The translations under genes and the position numbers were made by a program. A stretch of 5,883 nucleotides of DNA. Origin: a bacterium. Its GTDB lineage: Bacteria > Chloroflexota > Dormibacteria > Aeolococcales > Aeolococcaceae. This document shows positions 1-5,883 of this stretch, in pieces (the stretch's first letter is position 1; every line of letters starts with the position of its first letter). The stretch covers positions 1 through 5,883 of the forward strand of contig JAJZMA010000182.1 of the NCBI GenBank assembly GCA_021850405.1, written 5' to 3'. The notes under the pieces are model-generated. The model saw only the letters and a list, made by a program, of their open reading frames with translations. It was not told where the DNA came from and searched no databases.

Positions 1-651
1 AAACCGCTGCTGGTAATATGTACGCGCCGACTCCTGCGTCTCCAGCAACAGCACTGTCCTGGCCACAAGGTCATCAAAGTCCAGTGCATTGGCACGCCCA
101 AGCTCGCTCTCATACCCAAAAAACACACGCGCAACCTCGTTCTCAAAGTAGTCATGCGCGATATCACTGTACTGGCGCGCGTCGAGCAACTCGTTTTTTG
201 CCGCGCTTATCGCGTGCACCAGGACTGCTGCAGGGAACCGTTTGGTGTCAACCCGGACATCATTCATCACCGAGCGCACCGCTGCCAGACGGTCTGCCTC
301 GTCGTAGATGCTAAAACTGGGGTCTATCCCAATAAGCTCGCCGCTCTGGCGTAGCATGCGCACCCCTATTGAGTGAAACGTACCTAGCCACATACCAGCA
401 ACGCCGCTGCCGACAAGCTGCTCAAGCCGCTCACGCATCTCCCTTGCGGCCTTGTTGGTAAAGGTTACGGCACACACCGAACTGGGTGGCACCCCTTGCC
501 GGATAATTCTGGCTATCCTCTGGGTAAGTACACGCGTCTTGCCGGACCCAGCCCCTGCAAAGATAAGAAGGGGGCCATCCGGTGCATCCACGGCGGCCTG
601 CTGCTGCGGATTCAGTGCGTGCCCGGGAGCATCGCCAGTAACCGCGTCCAT
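1..651 (-). CDS. UvrD/PcrA-type superfamily 1 DNA helicase, N-terminal part (cut by left edge)
   Basis: This is the first 217 codons of a 3'-5' superfamily 1A DNA helicase of the UvrD/PcrA/Rep group. In this family such enzymes unwind DNA with ATP during nucleotide excision repair, mismatch repair and clearing of replication forks. Visible motifs, in order, are the Q motif LNPQQQ (13-18), Walker A AGAGSGKT (32-39, with Lys38 contacting phosphate), motif Ia TFTNKAA (63-69) and motif Ib GTFHS (90-94). ALDFDDL (189-195) normally lies shortly before the Walker B motif, which falls beyond the edge, so UvrD, PcrA and Rep cannot be separated. The ATG at 651 is chosen because GAGG (660-657) sits five bases upstream. 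A GTG one codon earlier is possible. No frameshift is visible. The 251-base gap after the nitrilase gene, with its own candidate promoter and an upstream terminator-like element, suggests independent transcription. Confidence 0.95.
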   Translation of the reverse strand, partial: MDAVTGDAPGHALNPQQQAAVDAPDGPLLIFAGAGSGKTRVLTQRIARIIRQGVPPSSVCAVTFTNKAAREMRERLEQLVGSGVAGMWLGTFHSIGVRMLRQSGELIGIDPSFSIYDEADRLAAVRSVMNDVRVDTKRFPAAVLVHAISAAKNELLDARQYSDIAHDYFENEVARVFFGYESELGRANALDFDDLVARTVLLLETQESARTYYQQRF

Positions 652-686
652 CACAACCTCAAAGCCAACGCCATCAACACACCCTA

Positions 687-692
687 ATTCTA
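687..692 (-). promoter_or_regulatory. Candidate -10 element for the helicase gene
   Basis: The minus strand reads TAGAAT, five of six matches to TATAAT, with TG directly before it. The predicted transcript start near 680 would leave a leader of about 30 bases before the ATG at 651, containing the ribosome site. No convincing -35 hexamer is seen at the right distance, because a hairpin (707-722) occupies that area. The call is tentative. Confidence 0.3.
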
Positions 693-706
693 CAGGGTCT
701 GGGAAT

Positions 707-722
707 CCTCTTCCCGAAGAGG
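707..722. repeat. Short perfect inverted repeat upstream of the helicase gene
   Basis: CCTCTT and AAGAGG flank a four-base centre, which could form a 6-bp stem with a tetraloop. No T-run follows on either strand, so it does not look like a terminator. It covers the region where a -35 element would lie for the candidate helicase promoter, so it could be an operator. That role is inference only. Confidence 0.4.
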
Positions 723-746
723 AACCGGGCCCGCCAGTTACTCGAG

Positions 747-764
747 GGGCACTCCGGGCACTCC
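747..764. repeat. Tandem 9-base direct repeat
   Basis: GGGCACTCC occurs twice back to back on the plus strand (747-755 and 756-764), followed by a small CTCC/GGAG inverted repeat. It lies between the terminator-like element and the candidate helicase promoter. No function can be assigned. Confidence 0.5.
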
Positions 765-784
765 GTGGAGAGGGCGGATAAACG

Positions 785-832
785 AAAAAAACGCCTTTAT
801 CAGTGCTCACGCGGGAAACAGAAAGCCTGGCG
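785..832 (-). terminator. Possible intrinsic terminator after the nitrilase gene
   Basis: On the minus strand, CGCC (832-829) and TTT (824-822) can pair with AAA-GGCG (798-792), with AGGC bulged out on the upstream side. The stem is followed at once by seven T (791-785). The T-run and its position, about 70 to 120 bases after the nitrilase stop, suit the end of the groESL-nitrilase transcript. The stem is imperfect and its loop is long (about 23 bases), so the call is moderate to weak. Confidence 0.4.
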
Positions 833-843
833 CACCTCCCGGC

Positions 844-897
844 AACCGGCACGGGCGGTCGCAGACCCGGGCTCCAGCCAGCGGGAGATTGCCGGTT
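844..897. repeat. Inverted repeat just downstream of the nitrilase gene
   Basis: AACCGGCA (844-851) and TGCCGGTT (890-897) form perfect 8-base arms about 38 bases apart. The interior contains another small hairpin, GGTC-TGC-GACC on the minus strand. Transcribed, this would be a branched stem beginning six bases after the nitrilase stop codon. It may stabilise or help end the mRNA, but no T-run follows it directly. Confidence 0.45.
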
Positions 898-902
898 TCA
901 GA

Positions 903-1739
903 TCAGACCCGTTCCACGTGATATGCAAGTGGTGCCCTATCCCCATGCAGGTCATTGAGAGGCGTGCGCGCACGGGCAGCGGCAGCCGCCCCAGTATCGA
1001 GGTCAGCCACCAGCAGCGCGTCATCCGCCTGGGATGCTGGGCCAGCCAGGAGCCAGCCGTCTGGACCCACGACACATGAACAGCCAAGAAACCTCGTACC
1101 CCGCTCTTCTCCAACCCGGTCGCTGCATGCCAGCGCTACTGCATTCTGTGCTGCGGTCGCGAGCGCAATATGGTTGGCCTGACACCAGCCCTGTTCGTCA
1201 AAGACCGTGCGCTTGAAGGAACTGACCCAGTTATTTGGGACTGCAATAACTGTCGCGCCTGCAAGCGCCAGCGTACGCACCACCTCAGGGAACCAGAGGT
1301 CGTAACAGATGGCCAGCCCCAGGGTTCCCCATGGAAATGCCACGGTCAGAAGTTGTGTTCCAGGCTGGAACCATCTTTTTTCATTAAAAAACAGGTGCAC
1401 CTTCCGGTAGACAGCGCGCACACCGCTTTCATCCACAACCATGGCGGAATTAAACAGGATACCTTCACGCTCTTCAGCAAAACCTGCAACAACAGTAAGC
1501 CCCGCGCCGGCTGCAGCAGAAAGGCTGGATCCAAATTCACCATCTGCCTTCTGCGACATGTTTTTCGCTTCCGCAGAAGACTCAAAGACATAGCCACTGC
1601 TCGCCAGCTCAGGTAGTACGAGCAGCTCCGCACCTGCATCGTGGGCAAGGCCCACATGTTTTATGGCCAATGCCAGATTCGCGCCGCGGTCACCCAGCAC
1701 CGGACTGTACTGGGCAACCGCAATACGCAATCTGCTCAA
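903..1739 (-). CDS. Nitrilase-superfamily carbon-nitrogen hydrolase (amidohydrolase), groEL-linked
   Basis: This 278-residue protein has the full nitrilase-superfamily fold layout. The catalytic triad is clear: Glu44 in VLPELASSGY, Lys113 in YRKVHLF and Cys145 in GLAICYDLWFPE. The supporting Glu120 is present in FFNEKRWFQPG. Family members cleave amide, carbamoyl or nitrile C-N bonds through a cysteine thioester in the cytoplasm. CYDLWFPE is typical of amidase-type branches rather than true nitrilases, but the substrate cannot be read from sequence. Length is normal and no signal peptide is seen. The start is a TTG. An AGGAGG ribosome site (1755-1750) lies ten bases upstream, overlaps the groEL stop codon, and sits in a self-complementary GGAGG-C-CCTCC element. 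Only 14 bases separate the gene from groEL, so it is probably co-transcribed and perhaps translationally coupled. The next start-like codon in frame (codon 4) is too far from the ribosome site. Confidence 0.93.
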   Translation of the reverse strand: MSRLRIAVAQYSPVLGDRGANLALAIKHVGLAHDAGAELLVLPELASSGYVFESSAEAKNMSQKADGEFGSSLSAAAGAGLTVVAGFAEEREGILFNSAMVVDESGVRAVYRKVHLFFNEKRWFQPGTQLLTVAFPWGTLGLAICYDLWFPEVVRTLALAGATVIAVPNNWVSSFKRTVFDEQGWCQANHIALATAAQNAVALACSDRVGEERGTRFLGCSCVVGPDGWLLAGPASQADDALLVADLDTGAAAAARARTPLNDLHGDRAPLAYHVERV

Positions 1740-1749
1740 GGCTGGAGGG

Positions 1750-1753
1750 CCTC

Positions 1754-1755
<2 letters not shown>
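1750..1755 (-). promoter_or_regulatory. Ribosome binding site of the nitrilase gene, overlapping the groEL stop
   Basis: The minus strand reads AGGAGG, with its first two bases inside the groEL TAG stop (1756-1754). It sets the start at the TTG at 1739, with a rather long ten-base spacing. The following CCTCC can pair with the site, so ribosomes finishing groEL may be needed to expose it. That coupling is inferred. Confidence 0.7.
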
Positions 1756-3471
<1,716 letters not shown>

Positions 3472-3474
3472 AAA

Positions 3475-3486
3475 TCAACCTGTTGA
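3475..3486. repeat. 12-base palindrome in front of the groEL ribosome site
   Basis: TCAAC-CT-GTTGA is a perfect inverted repeat with 5-base arms, four bases upstream of the groEL ribosome site. It does not match CIRCE. It could be a protein-binding site or a chance match. Confidence 0.3.
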
Positions 3487-3511
3487 CTGCCAGTCGCCGC
3501 ATGCTCCAGAC

Positions 3512-3539
3512 AAAAAACAAGGCCGGATGACCGGCCTTG
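3512..3539 (-). terminator. Intrinsic terminator between groES and groEL
   Basis: On the minus strand, CAAGGCCGG (3539-3531) and CCGGCCTTG (3526-3518) form a perfect 9-bp GC-rich stem with loop TCAT, followed by six T (3517-3512). It begins 19 bases after the groES stop and ends about 50 bases before the groEL start. The form is that of a factor-independent terminator. Since groEL must be expressed, it probably acts as a partial terminator or an RNA processing or stability hairpin, or groEL has its own promoter. Confidence 0.88.
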
Positions 3540-3558
3540 CGAACTGCATGGGACAGGC

Positions 3559-3861
3559 TCAGTTGGAACTAAGAACTGCCAGCACATCCTTTTCCGAAAG
3601 GATCAGATACTCGACATCGTCGATCTTTACCTCACTGCCAGCATACTTGGCATAGACGACCCTGTCGCCCACCTTTACGTCCGGGGTGATCCTGTTTCCG
3701 GTCTGGTCGTTGAACCGGCCCTTTCCAACTGCCTCTACCTTGCCTTCCTGGGGCTTCTCGCTCGCGGTATCAGGCAGCACGATCCCACTCTTGGTCATCT
3801 CCTCCCTCTCCAGGGGACGAATTACGATCCGGTCAGCCAATGGCACAATGTTTACAGCCAC
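3559..3861 (-). CDS. groES: Co-chaperonin GroES (Hsp10, Cpn10)
   Basis: This 100-residue co-chaperonin forms the seven-subunit lid that caps GroEL and closes the folding chamber. The start of the fold reads VPLADRIVIRPLE (6-18). The mobile loop carries the Ile-Val-Leu triplet (27-29) that docks on GroEL apical domains, in MTKSGIVLPD. The C-terminal half shows the typical VKVGDRVVYAKYAG and the closing YLILSEKDVLAVL. The frame is open up to a TTG at 3897, but that codon lies inside the CIRCE operator and would add 12 unrelated acidic residues. The GTG at 3861 sits five bases after GAGGAGG (3873-3867) and gives the usual family length. Transcription is expected from the promoter and CIRCE site directly upstream, under the heat-shock repressor HrcA. 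A strong hairpin terminator follows the stop codon. Confidence 0.96.
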   Translation of the reverse strand: MAVNIVPLADRIVIRPLEREEMTKSGIVLPDTASEKPQEGKVEAVGKGRFNDQTGNRITPDVKVGDRVVYAKYAGSEVKIDDVEYLILSEKDVLAVLSSN

Positions 3862-3866
3862 AGTAT

Positions 3867-3873
3867 CCTCCTC
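3867..3873 (-). promoter_or_regulatory. groES ribosome binding site (decides the start)
   Basis: The minus strand reads GAGGAGG, five bases before the GTG at 3861. It argues for this start over the TTG at 3897, which falls within the operator and has no such site. Confidence 0.85.
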
Positions 3874-3886
3874 GAAATCACTATCT

Positions 3887-3913
3887 TTAGCACTCAACGT
3901 GTACGACTGCTAA
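3887..3913 (-). promoter_or_regulatory. CIRCE operator (HrcA binding site) of groESL
   Basis: The minus strand reads TTAGCAGTC, nine bases, then GAGTGCTAA. The CIRCE consensus is TTAGCACTC-N9-GAGTGCTAA, so the spacer is exact and only one arm base differs. Its position next to the -10 element and before groES is classical. HrcA bound here would block transcription until heat shock or misfolded protein titrates GroEL away from HrcA. No hrcA gene is in the window. Confidence 0.93.
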
Positions 3914-3942
3914 CTTTACCTGACTTGGCCCCGGAACGGCAA
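3913..3942 (-). promoter_or_regulatory. Candidate groESL promoter
   Basis: On the minus strand, TTGCCG (3942-3937, four of six matches to TTGACA) is followed after 18 bases by TAAAGT (3918-3913, four of six matches to TATAAT). The expected start near 3906 lies inside CIRCE, as usual for HrcA-controlled genes. The hexamers are only moderate, but the position relative to CIRCE supports the call. Confidence 0.55.
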
Positions 3943-3959
3943 GTCCAGAAGGCAAGTCC
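3938..3959. repeat. Pair of 9-base direct repeats at the groES -35 region
   Basis: GGCAAGTCC occurs at 3938-3946 and 3951-3959, with a period of 13 bases. The copy nearer groES overlaps the proposed -35 hexamer. It does not match the HspR inverted-repeat consensus. It might be a second regulator's site, but this is unproven. Confidence 0.45.
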
Positions 3960-3982
3960 CGGCAGAGGAAGCACTGGCAACC

Positions 3983-4002
3983 GGAGCCCCCCAAACAGCT
4001 CC
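3983..4002. repeat. Short inverted repeat in the groES upstream gap
   Basis: GGAGC (3983-3987) and GCTCC (3998-4002) could form a 5-bp stem with a ten-base loop on the minus strand. No T-run follows. The rest of 3960-4117 shows no gene or clear signal. Confidence 0.25.
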
Positions 4003-4088
4003 AGGCTGGCGGGATAGAGACTCATCCTGACTCCTGGCCAACCCGGCGCAGTCGCTTCCATGCTCTGGCCGCCACTCTGCTGGAAGGA

Positions 4089-4101
4089 GCCTGCTACAGG
4101 C
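4089..4101. repeat. Small hairpin after the 70-residue ORF
   Basis: GCCTG-CTA-CAGGC is a perfect 5-bp stem with a three-base loop, starting 16 bases after the small ORF's stop codon. On the minus strand it is followed by a pyrimidine-rich TCCTTCC but no T-run, so it is at most a weak terminator. Confidence 0.3.
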
Positions 4102-4117
4102 GCGGAAGATCGCTAGG

Positions 4118-4330
4118 CTAGTGCCTTGAAAAGCGGGCAGCTTCGCGCAATCTGAGCACTGTCTCACCCGCCTCATGGAGAGCCACCTCGTCAAAGGCAT
4201 CCATAGGGGTCAGCTCACGGAGCTCCTTTAGGGCCTGCTCCACGTCGGCAAGATGAGGCGGGTCCACCCTTCTCTCGGTTGGCAACAACCTGCCAGCGAT
4301 CCGTCGGGCCTGGGCAGCAATATCACTCAT
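4118..4330 (-). CDS. Small hypothetical protein (70 residues)
   Basis: I do not recognise this protein. It is 70 residues long, hydrophilic and apparently almost wholly alpha-helical. It is rich in Arg, Glu, Ala and Leu, with one internal break around RRVDPPHL (20-27) and a second helix from about 28 to 66. There is no signal peptide, membrane segment or Cys motif, so it is probably cytoplasmic. Codon use resembles its neighbours, which supports it being real. The ATG at 4330 has no good ribosome site, but a TAGAGT hexamer lies six bases upstream, which would suit a leaderless transcript. It lies 76 bases after the 335-residue gene and 256 bases before groES, outside the CIRCE-controlled unit. 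Since it matches no family I know, there is some risk that it is a chance reading frame. Confidence 0.6.
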   Translation of the reverse strand: MSDIAAQARRIAGRLLPTERRVDPPHLADVEQALKELRELTPMDAFDEVALHEAGETVLRLREAARFSRH

Positions 4331-4336
4331 AGGAAA

Positions 4337-4368
4337 ACTCTACACCCACCCATTCAGTTTTGTTGCAA
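4337..4368 (-). promoter_or_regulatory. Candidate leaderless promoter of the 70-residue ORF
   Basis: On the minus strand, TAGAGT (4342-4337, four of six matches to TATAAT) ends six bases before the ATG at 4330, so transcription would start at or next to the start codon. A TTGCAA (4368-4363) stands 20 bases further up, longer than the ideal spacing. The absence of a ribosome site fits. The call is weak without transcript data. Confidence 0.35.
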
Positions 4369-4406
4369 CTAAACCGCACATCCGCTGCACCGTTGGTCCG
4401 GGTCGC

Positions 4407-5414
4407 CTACTGGATGCCCCCGAAGGGATCAAGGCTTGCAGCACGCGCCTGGCTCAGGGGACGCAGCAGTGGAACCGCCTTCCCCGAAAGATTCCTGTCG
4501 GAAAAGCGTACGGATACCCTGCGCAGGACCGGGGCCAGAGCACCCTCTGGACGGGCCACCGGTGGGCGATAGCGCTCGCCAGACAGGGCGTACCCTGGAT
4601 CTGCATGTGCCCATTCCTTCTGGACGCCGGAAAACAGGCCCTGCACTTTCTCGTTTGCCTCCCGCACCCGGACAAACAGCTCCATGGAAGACCGGCCACC
4701 AGAAAGGGCCGGCTCTGACTGTACCCTGCGCAGACACATCCTGCGCATAGCCAGCTCACCCTGGCCATCCCGCACCAGGGAGCGCACTTCTTCATCGAAA
4801 TCAGCGCCTGTAATGTCTGCCACTTCGCCTATGGCTGCACGGGCTGCTTCACTGTAGCGTCTAAAGCAGCGGTCTACATCCGGTGGATTCACGTTCAGCA
4901 GACGGCAATCGCGCCGGTCAAGCTGCAGCTCACGGACAAACCGGTCCAGGAATAGCTGTGCTGCAACCTCTCTTACTCCCTCACTGAATCCCTGCACATA
5001 TGGAAGTTTCCAGTAGGCATCCCACTCAGCCCTCATCAGCCCCGGATCGGCTGGCCCAAGCGCCCGGATTTCTTCCTTGAAAAGGGTTAGAACTGCAGCC
5101 TTGACTCCCGCCAGCGCCGCCATCTCCGCGTCCACCCTTCCGGGCTCCATGGTGCTGTAATCCCCCCGGACGAAGCGTTCCAGCTGCTCTGCTACCGACC
5201 TGTGAATCCTCAGGCGCCCATGGGAGAGCAAGGAAAAATCGGATTCTGCGCGGGCGAAATCCATCTCAAGGTCACCGTCATCGACCACATCTACCCGGTG
5301 GCTGGTGGCGCCAAAGATGGCTGCTGCAGCGGCCGCCGACCGGCTGTACAACTCGGTCAGGCTGGCTGGTGCAGTTTCCCGGCTCCGATCGGCAAATACC
5401 GCCTGTTGTTCCAC
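4407..5414 (-). CDS. Hypothetical protein (335 residues), possible degenerate zincin-like fold
   Basis: I do not recognise a family with confidence. The protein is soluble and mostly helical, with no signal peptide or membrane segment. An Ala-rich N-terminus (20-36) is followed by an acidic patch (41-57), a helical core (95-235), and a basic, Pro-containing tail (280-320) ending DPFGGIQ. The segment AVLTLFKEEIRALGPADPG (107-125), then YVQGFSEGVREVA (139-151), recalls zinc peptidases in which HExxH is followed about 30 residues later by an EG..E helix. Here KEEIR (113-117) stands in the HExxH slot and both histidines are missing, so metal-dependent activity is not expected. This resemblance is pattern-based inference. 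The GTG at 5414 follows AGGTGAG (5427-5421) at six bases. The gene has its own 221-base upstream gap after tsaD and no link to groESL beyond proximity. Confidence 0.82.
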   Translation of the reverse strand: MEQQAVFADRSRETAPASLTELYSRSAAAAAAIFGATSHRVDVVDDGDLEMDFARAESDFSLLSHGRLRIHRSVAEQLERFVRGDYSTMEPGRVDAEMAALAGVKAAVLTLFKEEIRALGPADPGLMRAEWDAYWKLPYVQGFSEGVREVAAQLFLDRFVRELQLDRRDCRLLNVNPPDVDRCFRRYSEAARAAIGEVADITGADFDEEVRSLVRDGQGELAMRRMCLRRVQSEPALSGGRSSMELFVRVREANEKVQGLFSGVQKEWAHADPGYALSGERYRPPVARPEGALAPVLRRVSVRFSDRNLSGKAVPLLRPLSQARAASLDPFGGIQ

Positions 5415-5420
5415 AGACCA

Positions 5421-5427
5421 CTCACCT
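5421..5427 (-). promoter_or_regulatory. Ribosome binding site of the 335-residue protein
   Basis: The minus strand reads AGGTGAG, six bases before the GTG at 5414. It supports that start over internal ones, since the next Met in frame is residue 51. Confidence 0.65.
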
Positions 5428-5451
5428 CTGCGGCAGGCTTCGCACCTGCAT

Positions 5452-5467
5452 GCCTACGACGGTAGGC
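5452..5467. repeat. Perfect hairpin upstream of the 335-residue gene
   Basis: GCCTAC and GTAGGC flank a four-base centre, forming a 6-bp stem. It lies about 25 bases before the ribosome site, and a second weaker stem (GCAGG/CCTGC) follows. It may be a leader structure or an operator. No T-run follows, so it is not a terminator. Confidence 0.4.
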
Positions 5468-5472
5468 AGCTT

Positions 5473-5492
5473 GGGCGGACAGCGGGCGGACA
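5473..5492. repeat. Pair of 9-base direct repeats, one helical turn apart
   Basis: GGGCGGACA occurs at 5473-5481 and 5484-5492, with a period of 11 bases. Copies on one face of the helix are typical of activator or repressor sites. The function is unknown. Confidence 0.45.
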
Positions 5493-5497
5493 ATCGG

Positions 5498-5529
5498 GTT
5501 AACGCCTCGCATTGTCACCGATGCGTTAC
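5498..5529. repeat. Imperfect inverted repeat in the tsaD downstream gap
   Basis: GTTAACGC (5498-5505) and GCGTTAC (5523-5529) are near-perfect arms. An inner pair, CGCAT/ATGCG, can form an alternative stem. It could be a dyad operator for the 335-residue gene. No convincing promoter hexamers were identified beside it. Confidence 0.35.
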
Positions 5530-5635
5530 ACAAGCAGACGGTGAAAATTGCCTGGCTTCCCTCGTGGCAGGATCGAGGAGAACAGGACGGCGGGTGTGGC
5601 ACTGCACCCTCCCCACTCCTTTGCTCCGCCTTTAG

Positions 5636-5883
5636 TCAGGCAAAGAGACGCAGGCCCGGGTCAGCATCAAACCCATCCCGGTCATACCCTGACGTCTGAA
5701 TGCGGTTCCAGCCTGCCGCCCCAATCATTGCCGCGTTGTCGGTACAGAGTGCCATGGGTGGAATAACCACTTTCAGGCCAGAGAAACGCTCCAGGACTGC
5801 TGCCCTCAGTCCCGAATTTGCGGCGACGCCGCCCACAAGTGCGATCTGCTGTGCGCGGGTTCTCTCCTGTGCACGCTCAAGCG
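5636..5883 (-). CDS. tsaD: TsaD, tRNA N6-threonylcarbamoyladenosine transferase, C-terminal end (cut by right edge)
   Basis: The last 81 residues of TsaD (Gcp/YgjD/Kae1 family) are present. The enzyme transfers the threonylcarbamoyl group from threonylcarbamoyl-AMP to A37 of tRNAs that read ANN codons, together with TsaB and TsaE. The signature is unmistakable: [13 protein letters not shown], then [24 protein letters not shown]. The aspartate of CTDNAAMIG is the conserved metal and nucleotide-site residue of this ASKHA-fold enzyme. The frame is open to the right edge, so the start is outside the window. The only visible part is the normal C-terminus, ending DPGLRLFA. No good terminator follows: a 5-bp GGGTG/CACCC stem at 5592-5609 lacks a T-run. 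The other threonylcarbamoyl genes are not visible here. Confidence 0.95.
   Translation of the reverse strand, partial: LERAQERTRAQQIALVGGVAANSGLRAAVLERFSGLKVVIPPMALCTDNAAMIGAAGWNRIQTSGYDRDGFDADPGLRLFA

Noticed and set aside
707..722. Hairpin as a terminator
   Set aside because: No T-run follows on either strand. It lies upstream of the helicase start and is better kept as an inverted repeat.
18..781. Plus-strand open frames opposite the helicase gene
   Set aside because: They are shadows of a clear UvrD/PcrA reading frame with intact motifs.
652..902. tRNA or other known structural RNA in the nitrilase-helicase gap
   Set aside because: No acceptor/T-arm pattern, CCA end or signal-recognition-particle RNA motif could be found by reading both strands.
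3862..3897. Twelve-residue N-terminal extension of GroES from a TTG start
   Set aside because: It lies in the CIRCE operator and leader, has no ribosome site, and is not part of the GroES family. The GTG at 3861 fits length and spacing.
3916..4200. Minus-strand 94-residue open frame before groES
   Set aside because: It overlaps the 70-residue ORF out of frame and runs into the groES promoter. It is Cys- and Ser-rich with no recognisable motif, so it looks like a chance frame.
5357..5602. Minus-strand 81-residue open frame in the gap after tsaD
   Set aside because: A GGGAGGG lies before its GTG, but it overlaps the start of the 335-residue gene in another frame, and its Cys/Arg/Pro-rich composition resembles translated non-coding DNA.

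Overview
This is a bacterial chromosomal housekeeping region, and every recognisable gene lies on the minus strand, so transcription runs right to left. In that order it holds: the C-terminal end of tsaD (5883 to 5636, cut by the right edge), an unrecognised 335-residue protein (5414 to 4407), an unrecognised 70-residue protein (4330 to 4118), groES (3861 to 3559), groEL (3460 to 1754), a nitrilase-superfamily amidohydrolase (1739 to 903), and the N-terminal part of a UvrD/PcrA-type helicase (651 to 1, cut by the left edge). The DNA is GC-rich by eye, and GTG and TTG starts are common. A HrcA/CIRCE-controlled groESL operon, a GroEL with a Gly-Met tail and a UvrD/PcrA helicase fit many phyla. 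My tentative guess is a Chloroflexota- or Actinomycetota-like lineage, at low confidence.

The best-supported regulatory site is a CIRCE operator (3887-3913) directly upstream of groES: arm, exact 9-base spacer, arm, with one arm base off the consensus. A plausible sigma-70-type promoter overlaps its upstream edge. The site also settles the groES start: the reading frame could begin at a TTG inside the operator, but a GTG at 3861 follows a strong GAGGAGG ribosome site and gives a normal 100-residue GroES. A textbook intrinsic terminator (9-bp GC-rich stem, four-base loop, six T) sits between groES and groEL on the coding strand. It suggests attenuation, RNA processing or a separate groEL promoter. 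The nitrilase gene begins 14 bases after groEL. Its ribosome site overlaps the groEL stop codon, so it is probably the third gene of the chaperonin operon.

The longest intergenic stretches are 652-902, 3862-4117 and 5415-5635, all under 300 bases. Each carries a pair of exact 9-base direct repeats, and each has inverted repeats or promoter-like sequence. I found no tRNA, rRNA, CRISPR array, insertion sequence, phage gene or recognisable defence system. The points most worth a second look are the groES-groEL terminator, the nitrilase coupled to groEL, and the unrecognised 335-residue protein, whose layout faintly recalls a zinc protease that has lost its metal-binding histidines.
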